Below are positions 61,348 to 64,000 of a stretch of DNA of 64,000 bases, piece by piece (positions within the stretch are counted from its first letter, which is position 1; every line of letters begins with the position of its first letter). The notes under the pieces were generated by a model. That model was given only the letters and a program-made list of their open reading frames with translations. It had not been told where the DNA came from and made no database searches. Source of the stretch: CBFIDE01 sp965661265 (lineage in GTDB: Bacteria > Bacteroidota > Bacteroidia > Flavobacteriales > Schleiferiaceae); NCBI GenBank assembly GCA_965661265.1, contig CBFIDE010000004.1, positions 85,010 through 149,009 of the forward strand, given 5' to 3'. The position numbers and the translations under genes were made by a program.

Positions 61348-62739
61348 CTATTTAATTCTTGTCTCTATTGTCAATCCTTTAGAAAGGGTCTTATGAACAG
61401 GGCACTTATCGGCAATAGCCAATAACTTATCTCTTTGAGCATCCTCTAAATCCCCATCTATTTCTATTATCCTTTCAAATTTTCCGATTCTAGCTTGAGG
61501 TTCATCCTCACAATTTTTCTGGTCATCCACATATTTATTATTATAATTTACGTGCACTTTCAACTCTCTTATATTCCACAGTTTCCTATTCGCATACATC
61601 TTCATAGTCATAAGAGTACAGGCAGCTAATCCAGAACCCACTAAATCATAAGGTGTGGGGCCTAAATCAGAACCACCTACTGACTCTGGCTCATCGGCAA
61701 CTATTGAATGATTTCCTGCCTTTATATCGGTAACAAAAGGACCTTCATCTAAACGTGCGACTATTTGCTCTGCGCTTTTTAGCTCCCTTGGTGCGGCCGT
61801 ATCAATATAACGTGTGCTCCAAGAGGCAATAAGTTGGCCCACATACCTAGAATCTTGTGCCTTCGTCAACAAATGGTCTGCGCCATCTAAACTCACAAAA
61901 CTCTTGGGGTGATGAGCTGCTGAGTATAATTCTCGAGCATTATCTATAGAAACTGTGGTATCCTGCGGACTGTGCAGAATAAGTAATGATTTCTTTCGCA
62001 TTTCACCTAGAACAGATTTTAGACTTCTTGCTTCAAGGTCATCAATAAATTGGCTCTTAATTGTAAATGGCCTTCCGGCGATTGTAACCTCTGCGCTTCC
62101 TTTTGTTCTTATTTCTTCTATATCTTCCTTGATTAAGTGAAGAACATGTTCTGGGTTTGCAGGGGATCCAATACTTACAACAGCTCTGATCTCCTCTAAT
62201 AAACTACTAGCCATCAACACGGCAGTTCCACCAAGGCTATGTCCGATCATTAATTTGGGAGCCTCAAATTTTTCTTTTAATGACTTTACCGCTGAAAGAA
62301 GATCCTCAACGTTTGAACTGAAATTTGTGTCTTCAAAGNNNNNNNNNNNNNNNNNNNNNNNNNNNNNNNNNNNNNNNNNNNNNNNNNNNNNNNNNNNNNN
62401 NNNNNNNNNNNNNNNNNNNNNNNNNNNNNNNNNNNNNGCCTCAAATTTTTCTTTTAATGACTTTACCGCTGAAAGAAGATCCTCAACGTTTGAACTGAAA
62501 TTTGTGTCTTCAAAGGATCCGCCTGATCGCCCAAGGCCTGTAAAATCAAATCGCAGGCATGCGATTCCTTCTTCTGCAAGTGATCTGCTGATATTATGGA
62601 CAGCCTTAAGATCTTTATGACAAGTAAAACAGTGAGCAAAAAGAGCAAAGAATTTGGGTTTCCCACTCAAGGGAAATTCAATCTTTCCGCTGAGTTCAAC
62701 TCCATCTGAATTCTTAAAAGAAAAAGTTTGAGTTTTCAT
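61348..62739 (-). CDS. Alpha/beta hydrolase-OsmC fusion protein (interrupted by assembly gap)
   Basis: The N-terminal part is an alpha/beta hydrolase ('FDFTGLGRSGGS', nucleophile Ser in 'IGHSLGGTAV', 'LHSPQDTTV', 'DGADHLL'). The C-terminal part is an OsmC-like domain with two cysteines in 'GLAACTLMTMKMYAN' and 'DKCPVHKTL'. As written it is 463 residues, but 34 are unknown and 25 are repeated because of the 99-N gap. Joining the two identical flanks removes 177 nt (59 codons), in frame, and gives about 404 residues, the usual size of this fusion. OsmC domains reduce organic peroxides; the hydrolase substrate is unknown. Confidence 0.85.
   Translation of the reverse strand: MKTQTFSFKNSDGVELSGKIEFPLSGKPKFFALFAHCFTCHKDLKAVHNISRSLAEEGIACLRFDFTGLGRSGGSFEDTNFSSNVEDLLSAVKSLKEKFEXXXXXXXXXXXXXXXXXXXXXXXXXXXXXXXXXXFEDTNFSSNVEDLLSAVKSLKEKFEAPKLMIGHSLGGTAVLMASSLLEEIRAVVSIGSPANPEHVLHLIKEDIEEIRTKGSAEVTIAGRPFTIKSQFIDDLEARSLKSVLGEMRKKSLLILHSPQDTTVSIDNARELYSAAHHPKSFVSLDGADHLLTKAQDSRYVGQLIASWSTRYIDTAAPRELKSAEQIVARLDEGPFVTDIKAGNHSIVADEPESVGGSDLGPTPYDLVGSGLAACTLMTMKMYANRKLWNIRELKVHVNYNNKYVDDQKNCEDEPQARIGKFERIIEIDGDLEDAQRDKLLAIADKCPVHKTLSKGLTIETRIK
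62261..62515. other. 99-base N gap flanked by identical 78-bp copies
   Basis: Bases 62261-62338 and 62438-62515 are identical over 78 bp, with Ns at 62339-62437 between them. This is the mark of two contigs with an unmerged end overlap, not a biological repeat. Removing one copy plus the gap (177 nt) keeps the hydrolase reading frame. Confidence 0.9.
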
Positions 62740-62819
62740 AGCTTTAAGTAGGGCCTAAAGCTAGCCAAATTTTAATGCTATCGTATAGAAGAAACTGAAG
62801 AATTAATAAAGAAGTAGAA

Positions 62820-64000
62820 TTAATGAATCCAAGGTGCCCAAGCCTTTTCCATTGTTCTATGCGCCCAATTATGAACTATTTTGGTATTCACTAAATTACC
62901 CAATAGATTGAGAGCCCATGGGTATTTCAAGCTTTTTTGAAGAGCATATCCAGTTTTTATTTCGCCGCTATAATATCTATAAATATGATCCTCATAAGCA
63001 CTAAGATCAGTTGTATTAGCCCTTAGTGCCGTATTCAAATGATCACTAAGTAATCTTGCACTAAGCATTCCTGGCCCAATTCCTTTTCCAGTAAAGGGTT
63101 CTATAGTTCCGCCTGCATCACCTATAAGAGCATATCGCTCTCCGGCGATTTTTCTTGCTTTGGTTATGGTAGGCAACCCCCATCCCTTTATTTTTTCAAT
63201 TGGCTCAGCATTGCGCATCATTTCTGCTACTCTTGGATGATTCTGAATAGTCTGATCAAATATTTTCTTAAGGTTTACCTTCTCCTTAGAAATCCCAGTA
63301 GATACCATGCCACAGCCTATATTGGCCTCACCATTTTGCAATGGAAAAATCCAAAAGTACCCAGGGAGTAAGTCTTTATTAAAAAAGAATTCAAGGTGGT
63401 TTCCCTCATGAAATCCTTCCACATTTTTATGATAGTTTCTAATGGCGCCAATCAAGTGCTTTTTTTCTCTGTAGTGTTCAAGACCTAAAGACTTACTTAA
63501 TATTGGTTTTTCTCCCTCTGCCCCTACACTAAATTGAGATTTAATCTCATATTCCTCTCCTTGATCATCTACAACTTTGACCGTGATTCCATCCTTAGTT
63601 CTTTCTGCTCCAACTACTTTTTGGCCTAACCTTAGATCACAATATGGGCTTGGTAGTTTTTCAACCAAGAAATTGTCAAGGTCTAATCTTTTAGCTGTAT
63701 AAAATGGAGGGTAGTTAAAAGGACTATTTTGGAAATCAAATCGCATTTCTTTACCGTTAGGAGCATGAAAACAGAAGCCATGGCTCGGCAATAAATCGGC
63801 GGAAGCCACAAACTCTTCTAAGACTTTTGAGTCTAAAAGCCATAATTGGTGCATAACGTCCAACGTAATACCATCTCCACAGATTTTATCTCTCGGAAAA
63901 AGGCTTTTATCAATAATGATATGTTCAATCTTAAGCTTTGATAAAAACAGAGAAAGTGTTGCTCCAGCTGGGCCAGCACCAATAATGCAAACGGGTGTAG
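62820..64000 (-). CDS. Geranylgeranyl reductase family flavoprotein, 5' end cut off
   Basis: The frame continues past the first Met at 63863 to the right edge. Reading from 63998 it begins TPVCIIGAGPAGATLSLFLS, the FAD-binding GxGxxG motif, followed by 'DKSLFPRDKICGDGI'. Further features are 'GDAGGTIEPFTGKGIGPGML' near the FAD C-site. This fits the geranylgeranyl reductase/FAD-dependent oxidoreductase family, which saturates isoprenoids or acts in quinone and lipid metabolism. Only the first few residues are missing. The hydrolase-OsmC gene lies 80 nt downstream on the same strand. Confidence 0.85.
   Translation of the reverse strand, partial: TPVCIIGAGPAGATLSLFLSKLKIEHIIIDKSLFPRDKICGDGITLDVMHQLWLLDSKVLEEFVASADLLPSHGFCFHAPNGKEMRFDFQNSPFNYPPFYTAKRLDLDNFLVEKLPSPYCDLRLGQKVVGAERTKDGITVKVVDDQGEEYEIKSQFSVGAEGEKPILSKSLGLEHYREKKHLIGAIRNYHKNVEGFHEGNHLEFFFNKDLLPGYFWIFPLQNGEANIGCGMVSTGISKEKVNLKKIFDQTIQNHPRVAEMMRNAEPIEKIKGWGLPTITKARKIAGERYALIGDAGGTIEPFTGKGIGPGMLSARLLSDHLNTALRANTTDLSAYEDHIYRYYSGEIKTGYALQKSLKYPWALNLLGNLVNTKIVHNWAHRTMEKAWAPWIH

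Noticed and set aside
62255..62620. Plus-strand frame spanning the N gap
   Set aside because: It is antisense to the hydrolase-OsmC gene and partly made of Ns and a duplicated flank.

Overview
The window reads as a chromosomal segment of a marine-type Bacteroidota, most likely a flavobacterium (possibly Cryomorphaceae-like; the family is a guess). Signs are AT-rich DNA, tightly packed genes almost without Shine-Dalgarno sites, several TTG/GTG starts, recurrent Bacteroidota promoter elements (TTTG - about 19 nt - TAnnTTTG), a TonB-dependent receptor with an N-terminal carboxypeptidase-like domain, a secreted M43 protease with a type IX sorting tail, an SDR-type threonine dehydrogenase, and the rplM-rpsI-rpsB-tsf order. 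Most of the window is housekeeping. I see no prophage, insertion sequence, CRISPR array or rRNA operon.

Layout. 0-9.7 kb: a cut-off cyclase-family gene, hemW, a sensor kinase, a polyprenol-phosphate sugar transferase/dihydroorotase/DUF4296 string with overlapping ends, an epimerase-like reductase, tyrS, a LuxE-like protein and two secreted or lipid-anchored unknowns. 9.6-17.7 kb: a probable phosphate block with a Na/Pi cotransporter, a TonB-dependent receptor, a beta-helix lipoprotein and a PhoB/PhoR-like two-component pair. A triple 7-bp repeat with exact 11-bp period precedes the lipoprotein gene. 17.7-24.6 kb: a glycosyltransferase, trmB, a Cys-less alkyltransferase-like protein, rsmI, then on the minus strand rplM-rpsI-rpsB-tsf and pyrH-frr. 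24.7-36.4 kb: the M43 protease, polA, a phosphoesterase, tdh, trhO and the tyrosine-degradation pair hmgA-hpd. 36.4-50.4 kb: a DUF5686 protein, an MMPL transporter, rfbA, a polyprenyl synthase, sucA-sucB, tatD, ansA and tRNA-Ser. 50.6-64 kb: exbB-membrane protein-exbD-exbD, a frameshifted pseudogene, a CPBP protease, dus, a LolE-like permease, rbfA, a holin-X-like pair, a second MMPL transporter, an aldehyde dehydrogenase, a hydrolase-OsmC fusion and a cut-off geranylgeranyl-reductase-type flavoprotein.

How parts fit together. The strongest non-housekeeping story is phosphate: a PhoB-like regulator and PhoR-like kinase sit divergently from a lipoprotein-TonB receptor operon whose promoter carries a Pho-box-like array where the -33 element should be, followed by a Na/Pi carrier. 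The ExbB/ExbD cluster at 50.6 kb could energise such a receptor, but that link is inference. Two technical points matter. The 99-N gap near 62.4 kb is flanked by identical 78-bp copies and looks like an unmerged contig overlap. Several default ORF starts lie upstream of the apparent promoter and were moved downstream (epimerase-like gene, tyrS, pyrH, trhO, the DUF5686 gene, exbB and the 44.2-kb outer-membrane gene).
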